Positions 1-6,341 of a DNA stretch of 6,517 nucleotides are shown in pieces. The notes beneath the pieces were generated by a model. It made no database searches, had not been told where the DNA came from, and saw nothing but the letters and a program-made list of their open reading frames with translations. The stretch is from Clostridiaceae bacterium (GTDB lineage: Bacteria > Bacillota > Clostridia > Oscillospirales > Butyricicoccaceae): positions 1 to 6,517 of the forward strand of contig JAEDEU010000084.1 of assembly GCA_016293155.1 (NCBI GenBank). The letters are read 5' to 3'. The first letter of the stretch is position 1. The number at the start of each line of letters is the position of its first letter. The position numbers were made by a program, and so were the translations under genes.

Positions 1-1607
1 TCCTCGCGGAGGTTGAGCAGGCTGACCAGCGTACACTCCGCCGCCAGCACGATGTACTGCGCCGCGGCAATCTCGCGCATCGTCTCCGCGCCCGGCAGCT
101 TGTTCAGCGATACGTCCGCCGCCGTGACGGTCAGACCCTCTCGGCGCTGAAGCTCCTGCTCCATGCGCGCGAGCGTAATGCCCATTTCAGTTTCATACAG
201 CAGGACAACCTTGTTCTCCTGAACCGGCTGCTGTGCATACTCGCGGTACTGCTTGCGGCAGGTCTTCTTTGCCTCGTGCAGGGTGTTCAGGCGCTTTTCC
301 TCGTCCGAATACAGCACATCTGCATTCGGTACCATGTGGAACTCGCCCTCCAGCGGAATCGGTCTGCGGTGCTGTGCCATGCTGTCGCCGAATACCAGCT
401 CCATAATGCGCTCGGTCGCATGACCGTCGCACGCGCTCATGAACTTATTGCGGAAATCCACCACGCGCTGCTTGTCAAACCGCTCTTCAATATGCTGAAT
501 GTAGTCAATCATCTCCAGGTTGGTCTTGAATACCGGTCCCGGAGTCAGCTCGTCATAGTCATAGTAAAATCCTCTCCAGTCGAAGTACTCGGACAGGTCA
601 TAGGAGAAGAAGATCATCGGCTTCTCAAACAGGGAATACTCGAATACCAGGGAAGAATAGTCCGAAATGCAGATATCGCTGACGGACAGCAGCTCCTCGA
701 TGGACATGGCATCCGTCAGATCCTGCGCAAACGCCTGACAGTCTGCCGGAATCACCGGCGGCTTTCTGACCAGCGGATGATACTTCATCAGCAGGACGTA
801 GTCCTCACCGAGGCTCTCGCGGAACATCTCCACATTCAGCATATCCGGTGCCTGCGCCTTTGCAACTCTGCCGCGGAAGGTCGGAGCGTACAGAATCACC
901 TTTTTGCCCACGCTTTCCGGCATGATGTGATGCAGCTTGTCATATGCGTGCTGAATAAACGTCTGGTCATAGAATACATCGGTACGGCTGGTGCCGATCG
1001 GCTTGATGACCTCCTTCCGGTCGGAAAGGTTCATCGCCTCCTCGTATGCCCATGCGATCTCCGGACTGCTCAGCGTCAGATTGGTATAGTTTTTATAGAA
1101 CGGGAAGCGGTTCATTTCCGCACGGGTATCGCCGAAAATCAGATCCGCCGTGCTGAAGCCGAATTTTTTGAATGCGCCGCAGCCGTGCCAGGTCTGGGTC
1201 ACGATGGTCTCCGGACGCACCTTGATGCAGCTGACAACATTCGAGCCCTCATTGACAAAGACATACTTCGCCGTTGCGATGTCCTGCATCATTTCGCGGC
1301 AGCGCTGCTCGTACTCCTTGCGAGGCACAAAGGTGTTGCGCAGGAAGTGGGAATGCACCTCATAGGTATAGTTCTTTACGATCTCGTCATACAGCAGCTT
1401 AAAGCTGTTGGTGAGTCCCGGAAGGCGAATCTCGATAAAGACAACCTTATTTTCGTTCACCGGCTGCTTCGCGTACTTTGCATAGGTCCGCGGATAAACC
1501 CAGCGCAGCATACGGTATTTATGAATCCGGTTTTTGACCTTTTTCAAAAGCCGGTACACATCTCCAATCGGACCGCGCTGTAATTTCTTTGCCCATTGCA
1601 CTATCAT
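1..1607 (-). CDS. CDP-glycerol glycerophosphotransferase family protein, partial (C-terminus beyond window)
   Basis: TagB/TagF-like enzyme (Glyphos_transf family), expected to transfer glycerol-phosphate or a similar polyol-phosphate from a CDP-activated donor onto a growing wall polymer at the inner membrane face. 535 residues are visible. The N-terminus (1-40) is very basic and fits peripheral membrane binding. Family signatures in order are WHG at 140-142, the APTFR stretch at 241-245, YHP at 276-278 and SDYSS at 315-319. The histidines of the WHG and HP motifs are the known catalytic or donor-binding positions. After the domain ends near residue 400, a second domain starts: residues 457-468 (YAQQPVQENKVV) repeat residues 45-56 (YAKQPVNENKVV), and 507 onward resembles the first domain's segment just before WHG. 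The ATG at 1607 is the first good start after an in-frame TGA at 1626-1628, with GGAGG (1620-1624) 12 bases upstream. The exact polymer and substrate cannot be told. The family call is firm. Confidence 0.9.
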   Translation of the reverse strand, partial: MIVQWAKKLQRGPIGDVYRLLKKVKNRIHKYRMLRWVYPRTYAKYAKQPVNENKVVFIEIRLPGLTNSFKLLYDEIVKNYTYEVHSHFLRNTFVPRKEYEQRCREMMQDIATAKYVFVNEGSNVVSCIKVRPETIVTQTWHGCGAFKKFGFSTADLIFGDTRAEMNRFPFYKNYTNLTLSSPEIAWAYEEAMNLSDRKEVIKPIGTSRTDVFYDQTFIQHAYDKLHHIMPESVGKKVILYAPTFRGRVAKAQAPDMLNVEMFRESLGEDYVLLMKYHPLVRKPPVIPADCQAFAQDLTDAMSIEELLSVSDICISDYSSLVFEYSLFEKPMIFFSYDLSEYFDWRGFYYDYDELTPGPVFKTNLEMIDYIQHIEERFDKQRVVDFRNKFMSACDGHATERIMELVFGDSMAQHRRPIPLEGEFHMVPNADVLYSDEEKRLNTLHEAKKTCRKQYREYAQQPVQENKVVLLYETEMGITLARMEQELQRREGLTVTAADVSLNKLPGAETMREIAAAQYIVLAAECTLVSLLNLRE

Positions 1608-1619
1608 ATGACTGCTTTG

Positions 1620-1624
1620 CCTCC
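1620..1624 (-). promoter_or_regulatory. Ribosome binding site of the glycerophosphotransferase gene
   Basis: GGAGG on the minus strand, 12 bases from the ATG at 1605-1607. The spacing is longer than ideal, but no other start lies between it and the in-frame stop upstream, except the third codon, GTG. It therefore supports the ATG. Confidence 0.6.
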
Positions 1625-1679
1625 ATCATTATTTATCCAGTGTTTCACACGAATCATATCATTGCTTTGCTTTCATTCT

Positions 1680-1707
1680 ATTATAGCCAAAAGCGTTCGC
1701 TTGTCAA
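1680..1707 (-). promoter_or_regulatory. Sigma-A promoter of the glycerophosphotransferase gene
   Basis: TTGACA (1702-1707) and TATAAT (1680-1685) are both perfect, with a 16-base spacer. The -35 box covers the TGA stop of the upstream acyltransferase gene (1704-1706). The spacer holds a near-perfect palindrome, AAGCG-AA-CGCTT (1691-1702). The predicted start is near 1673, giving a 5' leader of about 65 bases. The gene can thus be transcribed independently of the acyltransferase gene. Confidence 0.8.
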
Positions 1708-2738
1708 TGCGATTGCCTTCTGACCTCCTGCGCTTGATCCCACTTGGGATGCAGCAGGGCTTTCATCGGGCGCTCCCAGAAGCCCAGTGAGAAGAAAATG
1801 GTCACAGCAATGGAAACCGGAATCAGCACGAGCTCCGGATGCTCCGGGCAGTGCGCGGTGATAAACTCCGCTCCGCCCCACGAATCCTGAAACGACTGAA
1901 TCACCAGATAGTGCAGCACATAGACGTTGGTGGCGCGTTCGCCCCACTTCGTGATGATGCATCTTCTGTTCGGCACCAGCGCAATGAGCGCGCAGAGCAG
2001 CACCCCGATCACGATATAGTGAATGAGCCGGAAAATGCCGCCCCACTCCGGGTAAAATTCCAAAAGATCATAGGAATTGCGTCCGGTGAGCAGCGGGCGC
2101 AGCCAGTAAATCTCCTCGATGTTGGTGATGCAGTAAACCAGATAGACCGCCGCAATCGCCGCTGCAATCACTTTTGCCTTCCACCCGCTCAGCAGCAGGC
2201 GGATTTTTTCCGGATCGCAAAGATATCCCAGATAGAAAAACGGATAAAATGCCAAAATCCGGTTGAGCGCCAGAATATCGCCGTCCGCGCTGTGATAGCC
2301 GGACAGACATCCGACCACAATGGAAAAGCACAGCACATAGACTGGGCTGCAATGCTGAAGCAGCATGGTAATCAGGACAAACGCGCCGAGCGCCAGCGCA
2401 TACCATGCAATGCCGCCGCCGTCCGGCAGCCAGAAATTGCGTCCGCCGCCATTGATACGGCTGGAAATCATCCACACCGCCTTGACCGCCACATACAGCA
2501 CAAAATAATCAAACAGCTTGTGCCATTTCCGCTGGCGGATCGTATTTTTTGCGAACAGACCATTGATAAAAATGAATGCCGGCATATGGAACCCATAGAT
2601 GATAAAATAAATGGTTTGGGTGCTTTCTGTTGTAAAGGGTTTTTCTGTATATAAATCCGCAAAATGCCCCAGTACCATCAGTAAAATCAGAATAAACTTG
2701 ATGTTATCCCAAAGACAGCTCCGTTGCTTCCGCTCCAT
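1704..2738 (-). CDS. Acyltransferase-3 family integral membrane protein (fucose 4-O-acetylase-like)
   Basis: 344 residues, a usual length for the compact acyltransferase-3 / COG3594-like proteins that move an acyl (commonly acetyl) group onto surface sugars or polymers. The opening has the family pattern: WDNIKF at 10-15 and a TM1 histidine in VLGHF (22-26). FHMPAFIFINGLF at 50-62 matches the second conserved motif. NR at 159-160 followed by FYPFFYLGYL (164-173) is the third. About nine to ten hydrophobic segments can be seen, roughly at 12-28, 41-60, 75-91, 110-126, 131-147, 158-174, 188-204, 238-254, 271-283 and 302-320. There is no separate soluble SGNH domain. The ATG at 2738 has GGAGAGGAG six bases upstream. 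The gene lies between the ptsG terminator and the glycerophosphotransferase gene, which suggests decoration of a wall polymer, but the acceptor is not known. Confidence 0.85.
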   Translation of the reverse strand: MERKQRSCLWDNIKFILILLMVLGHFADLYTEKPFTTESTQTIYFIIYGFHMPAFIFINGLFAKNTIRQRKWHKLFDYFVLYVAVKAVWMISSRINGGGRNFWLPDGGGIAWYALALGAFVLITMLLQHCSPVYVLCFSIVVGCLSGYHSADGDILALNRILAFYPFFYLGYLCDPEKIRLLLSGWKAKVIAAAIAAVYLVYCITNIEEIYWLRPLLTGRNSYDLLEFYPEWGGIFRLIHYIVIGVLLCALIALVPNRRCIITKWGERATNVYVLHYLVIQSFQDSWGGAEFITAHCPEHPELVLIPVSIAVTIFFSLGFWERPMKALLHPKWDQAQEVRRQSH

Positions 2739-2744
2739 CCGCAG

Positions 2745-2753
2745 CTCCTCTCC
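2745..2753 (-). promoter_or_regulatory. Ribosome binding site of the acyltransferase gene
   Basis: GGAGAGGAG on the minus strand, six bases before the ATG at 2736-2738. It fixes the start codon. A short GC-rich inverted repeat lies just upstream at 2759-2770 (GCGTG-AG-CACGC), between the promoter and this site. Confidence 0.75.
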
Positions 2754-2797
2754 GCAAGCGTGCTCACGCGCCTGCCATACTCGTACTTTATCTTATA

Positions 2798-2827
2798 ATT
2801 ATAAAGCACGCTCTGCCGGATTGTCAA
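2798..2827 (-). promoter_or_regulatory. Sigma-A promoter of the acyltransferase gene
   Basis: TTGACA (2822-2827) and TATAAT (2798-2803) are perfect hexamers with an 18-base spacer. Shifting the -10 by one or two bases gives 17 or 16 with a weaker match. It starts about 20 bases beyond the T-tract of the ptsG terminator, so the acyltransferase unit is separated from the sugar operon. The 5' leader is about 50 bases. Confidence 0.75.
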
Positions 2828-2847
2828 TTATCACAGCCGTACCGCAT

Positions 2848-2888
2848 CGAAAACACAAAGAAACACGCCGCAGCAGCTGCTGCGGCGT
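2848..2888 (-). terminator. Intrinsic terminator of the sugar operon
   Basis: A perfect palindrome with 12-base arms (ACGCCGCAGCAG and its complement, 2865-2888) and no spacer. On the minus strand it is followed by a T-rich tract (2848-2864, GTTTC TTTGTG TTTTC). The plus-strand side has no T-run, so it acts in the ptsG direction. It lies about 140 bases after the ptsG stop. Confidence 0.8.
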
Positions 2889-2945
2889 ATCCCTATCAAA
2901 GCGAAACTACAAAATAAAGTGTAATGCTGTCTGTAAATCATGCCC

Positions 2946-2972
2946 GCCGGAGCCAGGATTAAGGGCTCCGGC
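2946..2972 (-). repeat. Hairpin in the ptsG 3' untranslated region (GC-rich)
   Basis: Perfect 9-bp stem GCCGGAGCC / GGCTCCGGC with a 9-base loop. There is no T-run on either side, so it is not itself an intrinsic terminator. It may protect the mRNA 3' end or be a processing site. Confidence 0.5.
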
Positions 2973-2989
2973 AGACTGTAGTTGAAGCA

Positions 2990-3019
2990 GAAAAGCAGAT
3001 TACTGCAATCTTGCTTTTC
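2990..3019 (-). repeat. Hairpin directly after the ptsG stop
   Basis: Stem of 7 bp (GAAAAGC / GCTTTTC) plus 5 bp (AGATT / AATCT) separated by a single bulged A, loop GCAGT. It starts nine bases after the TAA. A GCTTTTCTGC flank is present but no clean T-tract, so at most it is a weak first terminator. Confidence 0.5.
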
Positions 3020-3028
3020 GGGAGGTGG

Positions 3029-5176
3029 TTATGCCTTGACCTCGACCAGATCCTGTCCTGCCTTGATGTCGCCGGAAGCGATCATCTCGACTGCGGAATA
3101 GTCTTCGGTGTTGCAGACGATCAGCGGAGTTGCCAGAGAATAGCCTGCCGCCTGAATTGCCTTCATATCGAAGGATACCAGCAGGTCGCCCTTCTTGACC
3201 TTCTGCTCCGGCTTTACATGCGTCTCAAAATGCTTGCCGCCCAGCTTGACCGTGTCAATGCCGATGTGCATCAGAAGCTCTGCGCCGTCCGTCGTGGTCA
3301 TGCCGACCGCGTGCTTGGTGTCAAATACGGTTTCAATCGTGCCGTCTGCCGGTGCAAACAGCTTGCCGACCGTCGGCTCTACTGCCGCGCCGTCGCCCAT
3401 TGCGCCGGATGCAAATGCCTCATCCGGAACCTCACTCATCGGAATCGCACGTCCGGTCATATGAGATCCGAGCACTTCGTTCTTCATATTAGAAGCCGGT
3501 GCCGCTGCCGGCTTTGCTGCCGGTGCTGCTGCCGGTGCAGCCGGTACGCTGCCGACACGGTCGGACTCCGGAGAATCCATAAAGTCAACCAGATTGGACT
3601 TGATGACAGCAACCTGCGGGCCATAGATGACCTGAACGCCGTTGCCCTTGTGGATGATGCCGGATGCGCCGGACTGCTTGAGGGTCGGGTCGCTGACCTT
3701 CTCCGGATCCACAACCGTAACACGCAGACGGGTTGCGCAGCAGTCTACGTCAGAGAGGTTGCTCTTGCCGCCGAGGCCTTCCAGAATCAGTGCGGAAACC
3801 GGGTCGGAATATCCGCCGCCAGCCGGTGCGGAGCCGTCCGGACCGATGCCGGTCTTTGCCTTGAAGTCGGAGCGGGTGAACAGCTTGGTCTCCTCGCCCT
3901 CGTCCTCGCGGCCCGGGGTCTTCAGGTTGAACTTTTTAATCATGAACGAGAAGGTGAGGTAGTACAGGAAGAAGTACACAACACCGACCGCAACGATCCA
4001 GATCCAGTGGGTCTTCGCATTGCCCTGAAGGATGCCGAACAGGGTCAGGTCGATGATACCGCCGGAGAACGTCATGCCGACACCGACATTCAGGATGTGC
4101 ATCAGCATATAGGACAGACCTGCGTATACGCAGTGTACTGCGTACATTGCCGGAGCAACGAACAGGAAGGTGAACTCAATCGGCTCGGTGATGCCGGTCA
4201 GCATTGCGGTCAGCGCTGCGGAGATCAGCAGGCCGCCGACAACCTTTTTCTTTTCCGGCTTTGCATTGCGGTACATTGCCAGAGCAGCACCGGTCAGACC
4301 GAAGATCATGAACGGGAACTTACCAGCCATGAAGCGGGTTGCGGAAACGGAGAATACCTCCGTGGACTTGGATGCCAGCTCTGCGAAGAAGATGTTCTGT
4401 GCGCCCTGAATGGTGACGCCGTCGATGACAGCGGTGCCGCCGAGAGCGGTCTGCCAGAACGGCATATAGAATACATGATGCAGACCGAACGGGATCAGTG
4501 CGCGCTCAATGATACCGTAGATCCAGGTTCCGAAGTAGCCGGAGTTGAGCACCAGATTGCCGAGCATTGCGATACCAGCCTGGACAACCGGCCAGATATA
4601 GAACATTGCAATACCGACGACCAGATAAACTGCCGTACAAACAATCGGGACAAAGCGGGTGCCGCCGAAGAAAGACAGCACCTGCGGAAGCTGTGCCTTA
4701 TAGAAGCGGTTATGCAGTGCCGCTACGCCAAGACCGACGATGATACCGCCGAATACGCCCATCTGAAGGGTCGTAATGCCGAGCATCTGAGTGGTGGTGT
4801 TTTCCGCCATTGCCTCTACGCCGCCTGCTGCGCTGATCATTGCACTGATGGCAGTGTTCATGACCAGGTATGCAATTGCGCCGGCGAGAGCGGCAACTTC
4901 TTTTTCCTTCTTTGCCATGCCGATTGCAACACCCATTGCAAACAACAGAGCAAGGTTGTTAAATACTGCACTGCCGCACTGGTTCATAATGTCCAGAATG
5001 GTGTACAGAATGCTGCCCGGATAAATAATTCCGGTCAGGTTGTACGCTTCCAGCATGGTCTGGTTGGTGAAGGACGAGCCGACACCAAGCAGCAGGCCTG
5101 CTACCGGAAGAAGTGCGATCGGCAGCATAAACGATCGACCGACACGCTGCAGAACACCAAAAATTTGATCTTTCAC
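3029..5176 (-). CDS. ptsG: PTS glucose-type transporter EIICBA
   Basis: Membrane permease that imports glucose (or a close relative) and phosphorylates it using phosphate passed from HPr. 715 residues, near the length of Bacillus PtsG (about 700), in the order IIC, IIB, IIA. IIC (1 to about 415) is hydrophobic, with GLHH at 231-234 followed by FYMPFW as in glucose permeases, and GITEPIEF at 328-335. IIB (about 456-533) has the phosphocysteine in CATRLR, C480, preceded by a second cysteine C479. An Ala/Pro-rich linker (543-562) joins IIA (about 580-715), with FASGAMGDG (588-596), H622 and the phosphorylated H637 in LLMHIGIDTV. The GTG start at 5176 has AGGAGG seven bases upstream, and the N-terminus then matches the family (FGVLQRVGRSFMLP). 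Extending to a TTG at 5227 would add 17 unlikely residues. The leader holds a RAT/terminator switch, and the regulator gene lies just upstream. N-acetylglucosamine is the main alternative substrate. Confidence 0.93.
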   Translation of the reverse strand: MKDQIFGVLQRVGRSFMLPIALLPVAGLLLGVGSSFTNQTMLEAYNLTGIIYPGSILYTILDIMNQCGSAVFNNLALLFAMGVAIGMAKKEKEVAALAGAIAYLVMNTAISAMISAAGGVEAMAENTTTQMLGITTLQMGVFGGIIVGLGVAALHNRFYKAQLPQVLSFFGGTRFVPIVCTAVYLVVGIAMFYIWPVVQAGIAMLGNLVLNSGYFGTWIYGIIERALIPFGLHHVFYMPFWQTALGGTAVIDGVTIQGAQNIFFAELASKSTEVFSVSATRFMAGKFPFMIFGLTGAALAMYRNAKPEKKKVVGGLLISAALTAMLTGITEPIEFTFLFVAPAMYAVHCVYAGLSYMLMHILNVGVGMTFSGGIIDLTLFGILQGNAKTHWIWIVAVGVVYFFLYYLTFSFMIKKFNLKTPGREDEGEETKLFTRSDFKAKTGIGPDGSAPAGGGYSDPVSALILEGLGGKSNLSDVDCCATRLRVTVVDPEKVSDPTLKQSGASGIIHKGNGVQVIYGPQVAVIKSNLVDFMDSPESDRVGSVPAAPAAAPAAKPAAAPASNMKNEVLGSHMTGRAIPMSEVPDEAFASGAMGDGAAVEPTVGKLFAPADGTIETVFDTKHAVGMTTTDGAELLMHIGIDTVKLGGKHFETHVKPEQKVKKGDLLVSFDMKAIQAAGYSLATPLIVCNTEDYSAVEMIASGDIKAGQDLVEVKA

Positions 5177-5183
5177 GATAATT

Positions 5184-5189
5184 CCTCCT
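5184..5189 (-). promoter_or_regulatory. Ribosome binding site that sets the GTG start of ptsG
   Basis: A full AGGAGG lies seven bases before the GTG at 5174-5176. It decides the start in favour of GTG over the in-frame TTG upstream at 5227, which has no such site. Confidence 0.85.
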
Positions 5190-5271
5190 CTTTTTTCCAA
5201 TGATGTATCTACTCCCGGAATCCCCAAAGAAGCTGCGCACTTCTCCTTTCAGCATTCCCGAAATGCAAAAG

Positions 5272-5326
5272 AAAAAACCCATACGAATACACACAGATAG
5301 AACCTTCCGGTGCATTCATATGGGTT
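5272..5326 (-). terminator. Conditional terminator in the ptsG leader
   Basis: A 17-bp continuous stem (arms 5310-5326 and 5276-5292, two G-U pairs), 17-base loop, then TTTTTT (5272-5277) on the minus strand. It stands between the antiterminator stop and ptsG, about 95 bases before the GTG. Its promoter-proximal arm shares AACCC (5322-5326) with the RAT element, so the two folds exclude each other. Confidence 0.9.
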
Positions 5327-5351
5327 TAGCCCGCCGAACGGTAACTATCCC
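5322..5351 (-). promoter_or_regulatory. RAT element (ribonucleic antiterminator) of ptsG
   Basis: Matches the LicT/SacY-type RAT layout GGATnGTTAC-nG, 5-base loop, CnGGC-nAAACC. Here it reads GGATAGTTACCG, loop TTCGG, then CGGGCTAAACC, with an extra G-C pair at the base. The upper stem is CCG/CGG. When bound by the CAT domain of the antiterminator, the 3' AAACCC is held in the RAT and the following terminator cannot form. The 28-base core (5323-5350) has a sister copy at 6337-6364. Confidence 0.88.
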
Positions 5352-5355
5352 TTCT

Positions 5356-5372
5356 CCGCAGTCCAGCTGCGG
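5356..5372 (-). repeat. Small hairpin between the antiterminator stop and the RAT
   Basis: Perfect 6-bp stem CCGCAG / CTGCGG with a 5-base loop, four bases before the RAT and without a T-tract. It could insulate RAT folding from the upstream ribosome-covered mRNA or mark a processing site. The function is inferred only from position. Confidence 0.4.
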
Positions 5373-5379
5373 GCAGGTA

Positions 5380-6243
5380 TCAAATTGTATCTCCGTCATC
5401 CCCGCTGAGGTTGATGCGCTTGAGATGAATGGTCAGATAGATGAGCTCCTCTTCGGAAAGCTCCTTCTGATAGGCATTATGGATATGCGCTGCAATCTGC
5501 TTTGCGCATTCATAATGCTGCTTGCAGTTGCGGGCGATCAGCTGACGGAACAGCTCGTCCCGCTCCTCCGCGCCGTCCTTCATGATTTTCCCTTGGAACA
5601 GGCGCTGTGCAAAATATCTCAAATGTACCACAAATCGGCTGAAATCCAGCGAATTGCGTTCGAACTTCTTGTTATAGTAGCATTCCACTACGGCGACAAC
5701 GTCCTCGATCAGATGCGTGATGTCGTACATCTCGCTCATGTTCGTGTTCAGCTCCGCATTGACAATATGCAGTGCAATGGATGCCGCCTCATCCTCATGA
5801 AGCTCGACGCCATACCGTTCCTGAATCTTATCCAGACTGTATCGTCCCAGCTGGTACTCCGCCGGATAATAGCACATAATCGCTCCGCGCAGCGGATTCT
5901 GGAACTCTATGCCGTCATGCTTCCGTTTAATCGCAAAGCTGATATGATCCGCGAGGGTAATCATCAGGGATTCATTGAGCTTTTGCGGAATCTGGAGCTT
6001 GAAATAATCAATCAGCTCCTGCGTCAGCTGGAGATCCTCAATCGGAATCTGCTCGACCAGCTCGCGCAGCTTGCGCTGCTCCTCACGTCCCTCCATGCGG
6101 TAGGTGCTTTCCACCAGCGAAGGATCAATGCGTTCTCCGCGTTTTTTCCCAAATCCAAGTCCGCGTCCGGTAACAATCAGCTCGGTGCCTTTTGCATCTA
6201 CTACACACAGGATGTTATTGTTAATAACTTTTTTGATCCTCAT
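5380..6243 (-). CDS. licT: BglG/LicT-family transcription antiterminator (CAT-PRD1-PRD2)
   Basis: RNA-binding regulator that, as a dimer, stabilises RAT hairpins and lets RNA polymerase pass terminators of sugar genes. Its activity is set by PTS phosphorylation of its PRD domains. 287 residues, close to LicT. The CAT domain (1 to about 55) shows IKKVINNN at 3-10 and IVTGRGLGFGKKRGERI at 23-39. PRD1 has H100 (LADH) and H159 (ALHIVNAEL). PRD2 has H207 (VVHLRY) and H273 (TIHLKRI), so all four regulatory histidines are kept, the first three at the same residue numbers as in LicT. The ATG at 6243 has GGGGAG four bases upstream and GGAGGA a little farther. The gene sits directly before ptsG, as glcT does in Bacillus, so its job is probably GlcT-like. 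The symbol reflects family and RAT type rather than proven substrate. RATs lie both in its own leader and in the ptsG leader. Confidence 0.92.
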   Translation of the reverse strand: MRIKKVINNNILCVVDAKGTELIVTGRGLGFGKKRGERIDPSLVESTYRMEGREEQRKLRELVEQIPIEDLQLTQELIDYFKLQIPQKLNESLMITLADHISFAIKRKHDGIEFQNPLRGAIMCYYPAEYQLGRYSLDKIQERYGVELHEDEAASIALHIVNAELNTNMSEMYDITHLIEDVVAVVECYYNKKFERNSLDFSRFVVHLRYFAQRLFQGKIMKDGAEERDELFRQLIARNCKQHYECAKQIAAHIHNAYQKELSEEELIYLTIHLKRINLSGDDGDTI

Positions 6244-6269
6244 CCTGCTCCCCTGTCCTCCATTTCTGC

Positions 6270-6341
6270 AAAAAAATAACCAGCTCCACCCAGTTTCCCC
6301 ATAAATTCAATTTAGGGTATTAACTAAGATAGAGTCGGTCA
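6270..6341 (-). terminator. Conditional terminator in the antiterminator gene's leader
   Basis: Long imperfect stem: arm 6322-6341 pairs with arm 6277-6295 through 18 pairs (five G-U), one A-C mismatch and one bulged U. The loop is 26 bases and seven Ts follow at 6270-6276. The 5' arm begins inside the 3' end of the RAT (GACC, 6337-6340), the same layout as the ptsG switch. It ends about 26 bases before the ATG. It is weaker than the ptsG terminator on inspection. Confidence 0.72.

Noticed and set aside
276..1583. A 435-residue plus-strand open frame
   Set aside because: Antisense to the glycerophosphotransferase gene, whose family motifs are clear on the minus strand. The plus frame has no family likeness.
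1691..1702. Terminator for the acyltransferase gene formed by AAGCG-AA-CGCTT followed by TT
   Set aside because: The two-base loop is too small, the stem is short and the T-run is only four bases. The site is better read as the spacer of a promoter.
2757..2812. Inverted pair AGCGTGC / GCACGCT flanking the acyltransferase start site
   Set aside because: Only seven bases long with a wide gap, so it may well be chance. It is not reported as an operator.
3011..5203. A 730-residue plus-strand open frame opposite ptsG
   Set aside because: It is an exact antisense shadow of the ptsG gene, rich in Cys, His and Arg, with no recognisable domain. The minus strand encodes an unmistakable EIICBA with a good ribosome binding site.
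5177..5227. N-terminal extension of ptsG to a TTG start at 5227
   Set aside because: The 17 extra residues do not match the family, and the AGGAGG sits properly only for the GTG at 5176.
5252..5266. Small hairpin GCATT-TCGGG-AATGC between the ptsG terminator and its ribosome binding site
   Set aside because: Five base pairs, no T-tract, and too far from the ribosome binding site to hide it. Nothing supports a function.
6240..6263. Seven-codon open frame (ATG at 6261-6263) whose TGA overlaps the antiterminator ATG
   Set aside because: It has no ribosome binding site of its own and contains the regulator's Shine-Dalgarno bases. Chance is the simpler explanation.
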